A DNA stretch of 64,000 nt from Candidatus Accumulibacter cognatus (GTDB taxonomy: Bacteria > Pseudomonadota > Gammaproteobacteria > Burkholderiales > Rhodocyclaceae), in the NCBI GenBank assembly GCA_013414765.1, contig CP058708.1:62001-126000 (forward strand). Direction: 5' to 3'. Below are positions 1 through 10,332 of this stretch, piece by piece. Below the pieces are notes generated by a model. That model had not been told where the DNA came from. It saw only the letters and a list, made by a program, of their open reading frames with translations, and searched no databases. The stretch's first letter is position 1, and each line of letters starts with the position of its first letter. The position numbers and the translations under genes are program-made.

Positions 1-1
1 A

Positions 2-799
2 ACCGGCCGTACCGAGCTGCTCGCACGCATCGCCTTGCTGCTGCCGTTTGGACAGGCACAGGACAAGCTCGGCGAGAGTTCCGGACGCCATCCGGATACC
101 GGGCTGCCAACACGTCAACAGGTCGACATGCAGGCGGCGCAGACCCTGTCGTATGCGCAGCGACACCAGGTACCGGCAAGCCTGCTGGTGATGGCTTTCG
201 ACCGCTTCGACGAACTGCGCGAAGCGCACGGTGATGAAGTAGTCACGGAGATGCAGAAACGTTTCGTGAGCATGCTGGCGAACAAATTGCGAAAGGAAGA
301 CTGCCTGGGCCACTATTCCGACAGCGAGCTGGCGGTGATCTCGGTTGGCACCCCCTACCCGGCCTGCGAAGTCTTTGCCAATCGCCTGCGCGAAGCCTTC
401 GCGGTCGCCAAGATCGCGGTGCACGGGCAACGCCTTGATCTATCGATCAGCATTGGCGTCACCAATACGCCGGTCGACCGGGTGGCCTCCGCAGCCACGC
501 TGCTCAGCCTCGCCGGTGAGCGTCTTAAGATCGCACAACAGGCCGGCGGCAACCGCGTCATCGCCTGTGTCGAGAAACCATTGACCGAGATCCCGGTACC
601 CAGGCTTGGCCATGCCATCGACCTGATCAGGACCGGCCGTGCGAGGGCGGTGATCCCGCATCTCGTCCATCTTGGCAAGGAAGTACTCCCCTTTCTGGAA
701 CTGCTGGAAAGGGAGTGGAAGTTGGGCCTGCCTATGGCAGATATTCGCAGCAGAATCCTTGACCGGGAGCACGAAGTCCAAGACACTCGGCAAGCGTAG
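2..799 (+). CDS. Degenerate GGDEF-domain protein, 3' part only
   Basis: The reading frame is open from the first bases of the window, so the gene begins upstream and only about 265 C-terminal residues are visible. The middle part has the fold-specific sequence of a GGDEF domain, including the closing SISIGVTN strand and the repeated alpha/beta spacing. The active-site loop that should read GGDEF or GGEEF reads YSDSELAVI, so diguanylate cyclase activity is unlikely. About 80 residues follow the domain and match nothing I recognise. The protein may act as a c-di-GMP receptor or a structural signalling module (inference). It lies 44 bases before prpE with no visible terminator between, so co-transcription is possible. 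Confidence 0.75.
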   Translation, partial: TGRTELLARIALLLPFGQAQDKLGESSGRHPDTGLPTRQQVDMQAAQTLSYAQRHQVPASLLVMAFDRFDELREAHGDEVVTEMQKRFVSMLANKLRKEDCLGHYSDSELAVISVGTPYPACEVFANRLREAFAVAKIAVHGQRLDLSISIGVTNTPVDRVASAATLLSLAGERLKIAQQAGGNRVIACVEKPLTEIPVPRLGHAIDLIRTGRARAVIPHLVHLGKEVLPFLELLEREWKLGLPMADIRSRILDREHEVQDTRQA

Positions 800-843
800 T
801 TTCCACCAGTGCAAGTGGTTTACATTTTTGAAGAGGGAGTCTC

Positions 844-2742
844 ATGACGACAATCCAAGAGTTTCATAAAAAATCAATCGAACAACCGGACGCCTTCTGG
901 GGCGAAGAGGCCAAAAGCATCGACTGGCACAAGCCGTTTACTCAGGTCCTCGATTATTCCCGTCCGCCGTTCGCCAAGTGGTTTGTTGGCGGCGAGACCA
1001 ATCTTTGCTATAACGCGGTCGACCGTCATGCCGCCAAGCGCCCGAATGACCGTGCGCTGGTATTCATTTCGACCGAAACCGACCAGGAAATCGTTTATTC
1101 CTTCGCCGACCTGAAGCAGGAAGTCATGCGCATGGCGGCGGTCATGCAGAGCCTCGGCGTCGGCAAGGGCGACCGCGTTCTGGTCTACATGCCGATGATC
1201 GCCGAAGCGATGTTCGCCATGCTGGCCTGCGCACGCATCGGCGCCATCCACTCGGTGGTCTTTGGCGGTTTCGCTTCCGGGTCGCTGGCCACGCGTATCG
1301 ACGATGCGACACCGAAGCTGGTGGTCTCGTCGGACGCCGGCATGCGCGCTGGCAAGGCCGTCCCCTACAAGGACCTGCTCGACGAAGCGATCTCCCTGGC
1401 CGAACACAAGCCGAGCAAAGTGCTGATGGTAGACCGGGGTCTCGACAAGGGTTTCAACAAGGTCGAAGGCCGCGACGTCGACTACGCCACACTACGCGCC
1501 CAGTTCATGGACGCCGACGTACCGGTCACCTGGCTGGAGTCCTCAGAGCCGTCATACATCCTCTACACATCCGGCACCACCGGCAAACCCAAGGGGGTGC
1601 AGCGGGATACCGGCGGCTACGCGGTGGCGCTGGCCTCGACACTGAAGTACATCTTTTGCGGCAACGAGGGCGAGACCTATTTCGCCACTTCCGACATCGG
1701 CTGGGTCGTCGGCCACTCCTACATCATTTATGGCCCGCTGATCGGCGGCATGTGCACGATCATGTACGAAGGCACGCCATTGCGGCCCGATCCTGGCATC
1801 TGGTGGCAGATCGTCGAGAAGTACAAAGTCAACGTGATGTTCTCGGCCCCGACCGCGGCGCGCGTCCTCAAGAAACATGATCCCGCGTACATGCACAAGT
1901 ATGATCTGTCGAGTCTCAAGCACCTGTTCCTCGCCGGAGAACCGCTCGACCAGCCGACGCACGAGTGGATCATGGGGGAACTCGGCCTGCCGGTGATCGA
2001 CAACTACTGGCAGACCGAAACCGGCTGGCCGATTCTGTCGGCAATGCCGGGAGTCGAAAAGACCGAGATCCGCTTTGGCACGCCGAGCTTCCCGGTCTAT
2101 GGTTACAACCTCAGGATCTTCCGCGAGGACGGTACGATCTGCGACCCGGACGAGAAGGGGATCGTCGGCATCGTGCCACCGCTGCCACCGGGTTGCCTGT
2201 CCACCGTCTGGGGCGACGATGCGCGCTTCGTTTCCACCTACTTCTCGCTGTTCCGCGAACCGCAGGTGTACTCCTCGTTCGACTGGGGTATCAAGGACAA
2301 GGACGGATATCACTACATCCTCGGCCGCACCGACGACGTGATCAACGTTGCTGGCCACCGTCTCGGAACTCGTGAAATCGAAGAGGCCATCCAAGGGCAT
2401 TCGGCAATTGCCGAAGTGGCCGTGGTCGGTGTTGCCGACCAGCTCAAGGGTCAAATGCCGATGGCCTTTGCGGTGGTGAAGAACGCCGACCACATCGCCA
2501 CGCCGGAACTGGTGGCCGCGCTCGAGAAAGCGGTCATGAAGAAGGTAGACGAGAGCCTCGGCGCGATCGCTCGACCAAGCCGCGTACACTTCGTGACGGT
2601 GCTGCCGAAAACCCGCTCGGGCAAGCTGCTGCGCCGCTCGATCCAGGCACTTGCCGAAGGCCGCGATCCGGGCGACCTGACGACCATCGAGGATCCCAAG
2701 GCCCTTGAACAGTTGCAGCTTGCGCTGGGCAGCAAGACCTGA
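844..2742 (+). CDS. prpE: Propionyl-CoA synthetase (propionate--CoA ligase)
   Basis: Activates propionate (and less well acetate) with ATP and CoA to propionyl-CoA in the cytoplasm, via an acyl-adenylate. The 632-residue length fits PrpE (about 630). The P-loop-like motif YTSGTTGKPKGVQRDTGGYA is the PrpE version of the acyl-CoA synthetase signature; acetyl-CoA synthetases differ after KGV. The C-terminal PKTRSGKLLRR motif carries the conserved lysine that is acetylated in this family. The ATG is preceded by AGAGGGAGTCTC, a good ribosome binding site. The gene stands alone between signalling genes, not in a prpBCD operon, and ends 41 bases before a strong terminator. Acs is the main alternative call and is less likely from the core motif. 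Confidence 0.93.
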   Translation: MTTIQEFHKKSIEQPDAFWGEEAKSIDWHKPFTQVLDYSRPPFAKWFVGGETNLCYNAVDRHAAKRPNDRALVFISTETDQEIVYSFADLKQEVMRMAAVMQSLGVGKGDRVLVYMPMIAEAMFAMLACARIGAIHSVVFGGFASGSLATRIDDATPKLVVSSDAGMRAGKAVPYKDLLDEAISLAEHKPSKVLMVDRGLDKGFNKVEGRDVDYATLRAQFMDADVPVTWLESSEPSYILYTSGTTGKPKGVQRDTGGYAVALASTLKYIFCGNEGETYFATSDIGWVVGHSYIIYGPLIGGMCTIMYEGTPLRPDPGIWWQIVEKYKVNVMFSAPTAARVLKKHDPAYMHKYDLSSLKHLFLAGEPLDQPTHEWIMGELGLPVIDNYWQTETGWPILSAMPGVEKTEIRFGTPSFPVYGYNLRIFREDGTICDPDEKGIVGIVPPLPPGCLSTVWGDDARFVSTYFSLFREPQVYSSFDWGIKDKDGYHYILGRTDDVINVAGHRLGTREIEEAIQGHSAIAEVAVVGVADQLKGQMPMAFAVVKNADHIATPELVAALEKAVMKKVDESLGAIARPSRVHFVTVLPKTRSGKLLRRSIQALAEGRDPGDLTTIEDPKALEQLQLALGSKT

Positions 2743-2783
2743 TCGGAACCTGCCAGGAGATCGGCAACCAATTGCCAGAATTT

Positions 2784-2815
2784 GCCTGCCGCCTGCAGAG
2801 GCGGCAGGCTTTTTT
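2784..2815 (+). terminator. Rho-independent terminator after prpE
   Basis: A perfect 10-bp GC-rich stem (2784-2793 with 2800-2809), a 6-base loop and then six T residues. It lies 41 bases after the prpE stop codon. Confidence 0.93.
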
Positions 2816-2955
2816 ATTGCAGCCGGCAACTGCCCATCAATAATACGGATCGATCAGGGCAGCCACTGTGCACGAGCCAGCCGTATCTACCCGCGCCGCC
2901 AATGGCCGGGCTTTTTGTAGCATAATCAGGTGGAAACTTTGGACCTGAGGCCTTC

Positions 2956-4878
2956 TTGATCAAATTTGTCGACCCCGACCGCTATCGCTCGATGAAGGCA
3001 ACGGGCAAGTTGCCATCACCGAAGGGCGTTGCCTTTTCGATCATCAAGCTTTTGCAGCGGGATGATTACCGGGTCTCCGAACTGGTGCGGCTGGTTCAGT
3101 CCGATCCCGCCATCGCCGGACGCCTGCTCAAGTTTGCCAATGCCGCTGCCTTCGGCCGTACGCGGCCAATCGTCTCGTTGCAGCGTGCCATCGTCGCCCT
3201 CGGTTCTTTCCGGGTGCGTGACCTGGTGATCGGCCTCTCGGTCATGCATAGCCATGCCAGCGGACAATGCGCCGAATTTGATTACGCAGGTTTCTGGGGA
3301 CATTCCCTGGCCACCGCCATCGCCTGCCAGGAACTCGCGCATTTCGTCCAGATTTCGAGTGAAGAACTGTTCACCATCGGGCTCCTGGCGCGGGTCGGCG
3401 AACTCGCCATGGCTTCGCTGTACCCCAGCGAATACGCCCTCGTGCTGCTCGCAGCCAGGGAAAGGCACAGACAGCTGGCGGACCTCGAACGGGAATCCTT
3501 CAACATGGACCACTATCAACTCGGTGCGACGATGCTCGCCGAGTGGGGCCTGCCCGAAATGCTGATTCAGGCCGCCTACCATCATGAGCAACCGGACCTC
3601 GCCGGTTTTCGTGATGGCTCACGGGTACTGACGCTCACCCACTCGCTGAATTTTGCGCGCTCGCTCTCGGAAGTCTGCATGGCCGAAGAAGAGGCGCGCT
3701 GGAGTCTCCTGCCCGGCCTGCTGACGCGCGCCGCACGCCTGGGCATCAGTGGTGATGCACTCAACGACGTGGTCGATCGGATGGTTCGCCGCTGGCGCGA
3801 ATGGGGTGCGATGCTGCAGGTTCGCACCCAGGAGATGCCCCCCTTCGCCGAGATTCTTGCCGCCAGTCCACCGAGCCTGCGCGTCAGCTCGACTAGCCAG
3901 GAGCAGAACAGCAAGCTCGCTTCGCCGCGCCTGCAAGTGCAGCTGGTCGGCATTCCGCAAGCGGAACTGCCCACCCTGATCCAACAGATCGAAACCCTGG
4001 GTCATCAGCCGACACCGGTCGATCACAGCCCCGAGGGGCTCAAGCGCGCCTTGCGCCAGCCGGCCCAGATCGTGATCGCCGACATGGCCATGCCGGGGCT
4101 GAAACCGGCAGCATTCTGCCGCCTGCTGCGCCAGACCTCGGCCGGCAAGGAGAGCTACGCGCTGCTGCTGGCGTTGCCAGGAAGCGAGCGGCTGATTCTC
4201 GAAGCCATTGATGCCGGTGCCGACGACGTGCTCGTCAAACCGCTGAGCATCCAGACCCTGCGCGTCCGCCTCAATACTGCAACGCGGATGCTGCTGCTGC
4301 GCGAAGAAATCCAGCGCGAACGCCGCGGCATCATGCGCTCGACCGATGAATTTGCGGTCACCCACAAGCGCCTGCTGCAGGAAGCCCTGACCGACCCGCT
4401 GACACAGCTGCCGAACCGCCGCCACGGCCTCGATTTCCTCGCCTCGGAGTGGGCCTTTGCCCAGTCCAACGGCCTGCCGATGGCCTGCCTGCTGCTCGAC
4501 ATCGACCACTTCAAACGCATCAACGACACGCACGGTCATGCCGCGGGCGATGCTGTCCTGCGCCAGCTCGCAGACCTTCTCAAACGCACCTCACGTGTCG
4601 AAGATCTGGTCTTTCGCTATGGTGGCGAGGAATTTGCCGCCGTTCTGCCCAATGCCAGTGCCCGTGCCGCGGCCCAGATCGCCGACCGGATCCGCAGCGT
4701 CGTCGAGAAATACAGCTTTCTCTGGGAGAATCAAACGATTCCGGTCACCCTGAGCATCGGCGTCGCCAACCTCAATGGCGCAGAAAAAGACAGTCAGGCG
4801 CTGATCGAGAGCGCCGACGCCGCACTCTACCAGGCCAAGAAAAGCGGCCGCAACCGCGTCGTCGTCGCTGCCGGTTGA
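2956..4878 (+). CDS. HDOD / receiver / GGDEF signalling protein (putative diguanylate cyclase)
   Basis: A 640-residue cytoplasmic signalling protein. Residues about 15-215 form an HDOD domain (SELVRLVQSDPAIAGRLLKFAN and GLLARVGELAM). Residues about 325-450 look like a response-regulator receiver with the phospho-acceptor region IVIADMAMPG and a KPLS-type conserved lysine. Residues about 470-640 are a GGDEF domain with an intact RYGGEEF loop and the DPLTQLPNRR entry, so c-di-GMP synthesis is expected. The order HDOD-REC-GGDEF is less common than single-domain versions. The chosen TTG start gives the sequence MIKFVDPDRY and has TGAGG five bases upstream; no better ATG lies nearby. The gene follows the prpE terminator and is probably transcribed separately. 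Confidence 0.88.
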   Translation: MIKFVDPDRYRSMKATGKLPSPKGVAFSIIKLLQRDDYRVSELVRLVQSDPAIAGRLLKFANAAAFGRTRPIVSLQRAIVALGSFRVRDLVIGLSVMHSHASGQCAEFDYAGFWGHSLATAIACQELAHFVQISSEELFTIGLLARVGELAMASLYPSEYALVLLAARERHRQLADLERESFNMDHYQLGATMLAEWGLPEMLIQAAYHHEQPDLAGFRDGSRVLTLTHSLNFARSLSEVCMAEEEARWSLLPGLLTRAARLGISGDALNDVVDRMVRRWREWGAMLQVRTQEMPPFAEILAASPPSLRVSSTSQEQNSKLASPRLQVQLVGIPQAELPTLIQQIETLGHQPTPVDHSPEGLKRALRQPAQIVIADMAMPGLKPAAFCRLLRQTSAGKESYALLLALPGSERLILEAIDAGADDVLVKPLSIQTLRVRLNTATRMLLLREEIQRERRGIMRSTDEFAVTHKRLLQEALTDPLTQLPNRRHGLDFLASEWAFAQSNGLPMACLLLDIDHFKRINDTHGHAAGDAVLRQLADLLKRTSRVEDLVFRYGGEEFAAVLPNASARAAAQIADRIRSVVEKYSFLWENQTIPVTLSIGVANLNGAEKDSQALIESADAALYQAKKSGRNRVVVAAG

Positions 4879-4975
4879 CGAGAGGTCGATCGCCAACACC
4901 AGTAGCTTAGATCGCATTTTCCGAAGAGTGCCGCCCCGTGATGACGGAGGCGATGAAGTAATCGCTGCCGCCCGC

Positions 4976-6091
<1,116 letters not shown>

Positions 6092-6106
6092 TCACTCTCC
6101 TTGAAC

Positions 6107-6556
6107 TCAGTGAAAATCCCCTGGCTTCAGACGGGCCAGGCGGAACACCTCGATCCCCTCTTCCAGCAGCGCTTCGACCTCTTCGGTGCTGGCCTCACCG
6201 CGAATCGAGCGCGCCGGCGCCTCGACATAGTGAATTCGTCTGGCCTCGTTGGCAAAGTCAGCGCCGACATCCTCGCAATCGGCGAGCAGCATTTCGCTCA
6301 ATTGCCGGAAGGCGGCGAGCGCACCAACGCGCATGTCGGTCGTTAAGTCTGGTGTCGATGGCTGCTTTACAGGAACTGCCGCGGGTTCTTTGGGTAAGGT
6401 CAGATGCACCGCGGAAGGCACCCGGCGAATCTCTAGCGAAGCGCAGTGCGGGCAGGCGATCAGGCCATTGACGAGTTGACTGTCGAAATCCTCTCGCGAC
6501 TGAAACCAGCCTTCGAATTGATGGTCGTGCTGGCAGGCAAGGTCAAAAATGATCAT
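6107..6556 (-). CDS. DUF1178 family protein
   Basis: A 149-residue protein that begins MIIFDLACQHDHQFEGWF, the characteristic start of DUF1178, with a zinc-ribbon-like pair of cysteines in IACPHCAS. The C-terminal half contains the conserved acidic HYVEAPARSIRGEAS stretch. The family is widespread in proteobacteria and has no settled function; the N-terminal part resembles the small putative regulatory-protein zinc ribbon. It lies directly upstream of the formaldehyde dehydrogenase gene on the same strand. The ATG start is the only plausible one. Confidence 0.9.
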   Translation of the reverse strand: MIIFDLACQHDHQFEGWFQSREDFDSQLVNGLIACPHCASLEIRRVPSAVHLTLPKEPAAVPVKQPSTPDLTTDMRVGALAAFRQLSEMLLADCEDVGADFANEARRIHYVEAPARSIRGEASTEEVEALLEEGIEVFRLARLKPGDFH

Positions 6557-6596
6557 CGGGAACCAAGGCAGAAAGCACTCAGCGAAAGACAGAGGG

Positions 6597-6683
6597 TGGT
6601 GCCCGGAGCCGGGGTCGAACCGGCACGGCCGCCAGGCCGAGGGATTTTAAGTCCCTTGTGTCTACCTATTCCACCATCCGGGC
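6597..6683 (-). tRNA. tRNA-Leu(UAA)
   Basis: Read on the minus strand, a 7-bp acceptor stem GCCCGGA pairs with TCCGGGC, followed by A and an encoded CCA. The anticodon loop CTTAAAA gives anticodon UAA. The long variable arm (CTCGGCCTGGCGGCCG region) and GGTTCGACCCC T-arm are typical of leucine tRNA. Total length is 87 bases including CCA. Confidence 0.97.
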
Positions 6684-7122
6684 AGCAATTTTTCAAGCAG
6701 TGACAACCATTCCGCAGACCAACGGAAGCCGGCAATCCGCGCCATTTAACAGTGCGGCGAGTCAAAATCTGTGCACCTCTTACGGGCTTTCCGAGAACAT
6801 GATAGCAGACGAGAGGGTATCCTGATGGAGCTATTGCAGCAGTTGGGTGCAACTACCCGGTGAAGGCGCCCTGCAGAAAAGCAGGAAACCGCGAAGAAGA
6901 TGCCGAGGCGTCCCGGGTGTATGATGTCGCCTTTAGCGTTGGCTCGATTCGGGATGCATGCTCTTACAGCGATTTGTCAGCAGCGGCCCGACTGCGCCGC
7001 CACCGCTCCATCCCGGCAATGGCCTCCGGCTGCATCTGGCAATCGCCTATCGTTCCAACCGTTAATGTTAGTTAATGTCTGCAATTCATGACTGACTCCA
7101 CCTTTTAGAAAGGAATCGCGCC
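6684..7122. other. Intergenic region between tRNA-Leu and the DJ-1-like gene
   Basis: About 440 bases without a supportable gene. Short frames here have no ribosome binding site or recognisable product. The last 30 bases hold the GAAAGGA ribosome binding site of the next gene. A TATCAT element on the minus strand near 6798-6803 might belong to the tRNA promoter, but it has no convincing -35 partner. Confidence 0.6.
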
Positions 7123-7767
7123 ATGACCGAAAACTCCTCTCCCATACCACTGCGGGGTATTGTTGGTGAACCGCGCAAGGGCAAGATCGGTGTTCTGATC
7201 GAAGAACACTTCGACATGACCGAGTTTCGCCTCTTCAACGAATCGTTCCCGAAGCACGGCTATCAGGTGGTTTATCTCTCCCACTTGTGGGGCAATCCTT
7301 CCCTCACCTTTGGTTCCAATCCCGACGCTGGCTGGGTGGAAGAGCATGTGCTGGTGGAGACCGAAATCACTGCCGCGGACCCGGCGGATTACAAGGGAAT
7401 CATCGTCATCGGGGCTTATGCCAGTGACCGCCTGCGTTACCAGGTCACTCCCCGCCAGGGAGAACCGAACCAGGCCCCGGCGGTAGCCTTCATCCGCCGG
7501 GCGCTCGCTGATCGCCATCTGAAGATCGGCACGATCTGCCACAGCTTGTGGCTGCTTTGCGCCGACCGCGCACTGCTGCAGGGCCGCCGGGTCACTTGCG
7601 CCCACAACATCGTCTGTGACGTCGAGAATGCTGGCGCGGAAGTGGTCTATGGTCCAGAAGGCACCGTTGATCTGGTCGTTGATGGCAACCTGATTACCGG
7701 TAAACATCCTGGGATCACCGACAAGTTCATCACCACCTTCCTGTCCGAAATCGAAAATGGGGACTGA
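7123..7767 (+). CDS. DJ-1/PfpI family protein
   Basis: A 214-residue single-domain protein of the DJ-1/PfpI superfamily. The nucleophile elbow is visible as KIGTICHSLWLLC, giving a candidate catalytic Cys139-His140 pair, and a conserved acidic residue in VLIEEHFDMTE. The GKHPG sequence near the C-terminus is also typical of PfpI-type members. Family members include deglycases, chaperones, glyoxalases and amidase-like enzymes; the substrate cannot be assigned here. The ribosome binding site AAAGGAATCGCGCC fits the ATG. The gene is about 100 bases from the following methyltransferase and may be separate from that operon. Confidence 0.85.
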   Translation: MTENSSPIPLRGIVGEPRKGKIGVLIEEHFDMTEFRLFNESFPKHGYQVVYLSHLWGNPSLTFGSNPDAGWVEEHVLVETEITAADPADYKGIIVIGAYASDRLRYQVTPRQGEPNQAPAVAFIRRALADRHLKIGTICHSLWLLCADRALLQGRRVTCAHNIVCDVENAGAEVVYGPEGTVDLVVDGNLITGKHPGITDKFITTFLSEIENGD

Positions 7768-7873
7768 GACTGTGCGGCTACCCCAATCTAGCGCACTTTT
7801 TCATCGGCGGTGGCCGAGACGGCTCTGACAACAGGCGGGCTCTCCCCGTCGATGGTCTCAGCGAAGGTAATGA

Positions 7874-8719
7874 ATGATTCCGCCAATCTCGGTTGCAGAG
7901 AACTACGACCAGTATTTTTCCAGCCGGCTTTATGAGCAGCGCTACCCGCGGCCAAACCCGTCGAGCCTGGCCATCATCATCGGCGAGATCGACGCGCTGG
8001 GTAAGCGGGTTCTCGACGTCGGCTGCGGCAATGGCCGCTATGCCGAAACCCTGCTCGAAAGCACGGACGCAACGATCGTCGCCTGCGACATCAGCAAGGA
8101 GGCGATTGACGGCTTGTCTTCCCGATGTTCCGGATACGTCGCGTCAGGCCGCTTGCGTCCCTTGCTTGGCGATCCGACGGTGGTCGCCGACAGCATCGGC
8201 GAGAACGAGAAGTTCGACCTAGTGATCATGGTGTTTGGCGTACTCGGCCACATCTATCCCCGATCACTACGTCGGGCAACGCTTGCGGCCATCCACGCAC
8301 TGCTCCGACCTGGAGGACGGATCGTCGTCACAGTACCCAACGCCGCGCGCCGATTTGCCAAGCAACAGGCGTCTTCGCAACACTTGGTAGCGCAGGGACA
8401 TCTCGAGGCCGGCGACGTTCTTTACGAACGCACTTCCCATGACCTGGCAGTAAAGATGTACTACCACCTGTACACTCTCCAGGAGTTCGAGCAGGAACTC
8501 GAACAGCAGGGTTTCCGCCTGATCCGCCTGACTGCCGAGAGCATTCTGCCGGAGAGCGGCATCGTCAAGTCGCGCTTGCTGCGCGCGATCGACTGGTTTC
8601 TGGCAAAGATCCTGCCGCTGCGCTGCGCTTACGGTTTTCTCGCGGTGGCCGAGGTGGTCAGCGCGTCGGATCAGCACACGGATTTGCCTCACCCGTTCGC
8701 TCCCAGCCAACCGGTGTAG
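7874..8719 (+). CDS. Class I SAM-dependent methyltransferase
   Basis: A 281-residue protein with the SAM-binding motif I VLDVGCGNGRYAETLL, an acidic motif II in TIVACDISKEA, and the post-motif sequence FDLVIMVFGVLGHIYP. This is the methyltransferase type 11/12 fold. The substrate is unknown. A GAAGG ribosome binding site precedes the ATG by about 7 bases. The stop codon is 8 bases from the start of the solute-binding/permease fusion, so the gene appears to be the first member of a five-gene operon ending with the SpoIIE phosphatase. A methyltransferase at the head of a sensory operon suggests a role in signalling or in modifying the sensed ligand; this is only inference. Confidence 0.85.
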   Translation: MIPPISVAENYDQYFSSRLYEQRYPRPNPSSLAIIIGEIDALGKRVLDVGCGNGRYAETLLESTDATIVACDISKEAIDGLSSRCSGYVASGRLRPLLGDPTVVADSIGENEKFDLVIMVFGVLGHIYPRSLRRATLAAIHALLRPGGRIVVTVPNAARRFAKQQASSQHLVAQGHLEAGDVLYERTSHDLAVKMYYHLYTLQEFEQELEQQGFRLIRLTAESILPESGIVKSRLLRAIDWFLAKILPLRCAYGFLAVAEVVSASDQHTDLPHPFAPSQPV

Positions 8720-8727
8720 GCCAGAAG

Positions 8728-10332
8728 ATGGGCCGCTGTCCGGGGTTTCTTGCCGCCTGCTTACTGGTGCTGATCGTCAGCATGGTTGGCCGGGAAGCAC
8801 AGGCCGACCGGCTCGATTTGATCCAGAAGCGCGGCACCTTGATCGTCGGCGTCAAATCCGATTATCCGCCTTTCGGCATGCTGGACGCGCATGGCCGCTT
8901 GATCGGTTTCGAGCCCGATCTGGCGGCTGAACTTGCCCGCCGCCTGGGCGTCGGCCTGCAGCTGCTTGCGGTCACTTCGACCAATCGCCTGCAGAAGCTC
9001 GAGGAAGGCGCCGTTGACGTGGTCATCGCCACCCTGGGCGACAGCCCGCAGCGCAGACAGATTGCCACCCTGATCGAACCCGGTTACTACGCCAGTGGCG
9101 CGACGGCAGTCGCGCCGCCCACTCCCCGGCTGTCGAGCTGGACGGACCTGCGTGGCAAAAAAGTATGCGCCACCCAGGGAGCATACTTCAACCGGCCGAT
9201 GGCCCAGCGCTTCCTGCTCGATCTGCAGATCTTCAACGGCACCCGCGACGCCCGTTTGGCACTGCGCGATGGGCGCTGCGTCGCCTGGCTGTACGATGAT
9301 ACCAGCTTCGCCGGTTTGCTCGCCGATCCGGAGTGGGAGAACTACGAGACGCCGCTACCGTCGATGATGATCTCGCCATGGGCCATCGCCCTGTCTGCCA
9401 AAGAGCAAGGATCCCGACTCGAGCAGAGAATCTCCGAAGCTGTCGCCGACTGGCACCGCAGCGCTTGGCTGATCGACGTGGAGAAGCGCTGGGGAATCAG
9501 GCCAAGTCAATATCTGGTGGAGATGCGCGCCCTCTGGACGAGACGCCAAGCCGACGGAAGCCTGCTTTGTGCCCGGCTGGAAAATGGCAACTGGCCAGCG
9601 GAGTGCCGCAACAAATGGCTACTGAAATCTGCTGACGTCGGTGGCATCCAGCATTTCGGTCTGCTCCTCAAAGAGCAGACCGGGCTCAATATGACCATCA
9701 TTTACGACGCCTACGATCGCCTCCTATTCCTGCGCGGCCTCTGGATAACGCTGCAACTGATGGCCGCGTGCATTGCCGGTAGCCTGATCGTGGGCTGCCT
9801 CGGCGCGTTGGTGGCAGAATCGGGCTTCCCCGGCATGCGCGCCGGCGTGCAGATGTCCGCCGCCCTCGGCAGAATGACGCCACCGCTGTTGCTGATCTAC
9901 CTGGTCTTTTTCGGCGTCGGTCATATCATCGTCAGTCGTTTCGGCTGGACTTTCGACGGCGCCTCGATCGTCATCGTCTGTCTCTCGACCTATACCGGCT
10001 GCGCCATCGTATCCGCCCTGCTTGAAGCCGTCTCCGTACTCAAGGAGCAGAAACCAGGTTTCCGGCTCGGCTGGCGGGAGCTGCCGCAGGCGCTACGCCT
10101 GTCCTATGCAGCAGTGGTCGCTTCGCTGGTGAACGTCGTGAAAGCGACCGGCATGGCGAGCGTCATCGCCGTACCGGAGCTCGTTTCGGCCGCCACCGCC
10201 ATCGTTGCCGAACAGGGCAACCCCGAGGTGATGATGAATGTGCTGATGATCACCTACTTCCTGTTGGTGACCACCGTCGTCCAGATCTTCAACTACCTGG
10301 CACGAAGGATTCCTGAACTTGGCTGCCGCTGA
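8728..10332 (+). CDS. Fused periplasmic solute-binding protein and ABC-type permease domain (ATPase-less)
   Basis: A 534-residue fusion. Residues 1-26 form a signal sequence or anchor. Residues about 30-270 are a family 3 amino-acid-binding domain (RGTLIVGVKSDYPPFGM, DVVIATLGDSPQRR). Residues about 325-525 are a polar amino-acid ABC permease domain (FLRGLWITLQLMAAC and the terminal TGMASVIAVPEL). The cytoplasmic EAA loop that docks the ATPase is shortened by roughly ten residues and reads EQKPGFRLGWRELPQAL in place of the usual GQWEAARALG pattern. No ABC ATPase gene lies anywhere in the window. The next permease gene overlaps this one by 14 bases. A sensory rather than transport role is my inference; a remote ATPase could still exist. 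Confidence 0.8.
   Translation: MGRCPGFLAACLLVLIVSMVGREAQADRLDLIQKRGTLIVGVKSDYPPFGMLDAHGRLIGFEPDLAAELARRLGVGLQLLAVTSTNRLQKLEEGAVDVVIATLGDSPQRRQIATLIEPGYYASGATAVAPPTPRLSSWTDLRGKKVCATQGAYFNRPMAQRFLLDLQIFNGTRDARLALRDGRCVAWLYDDTSFAGLLADPEWENYETPLPSMMISPWAIALSAKEQGSRLEQRISEAVADWHRSAWLIDVEKRWGIRPSQYLVEMRALWTRRQADGSLLCARLENGNWPAECRNKWLLKSADVGGIQHFGLLLKEQTGLNMTIIYDAYDRLLFLRGLWITLQLMAACIAGSLIVGCLGALVAESGFPGMRAGVQMSAALGRMTPPLLLIYLVFFGVGHIIVSRFGWTFDGASIVIVCLSTYTGCAIVSALLEAVSVLKEQKPGFRLGWRELPQALRLSYAAVVASLVNVVKATGMASVIAVPELVSAATAIVAEQGNPEVMMNVLMITYFLLVTTVVQIFNYLARRIPELGCR

Noticed and set aside
4879-4975. Short rightward frame between the GGDEF gene and frmA
   Set aside because: It runs into the 3' end of frmA on the other strand and has no family match.
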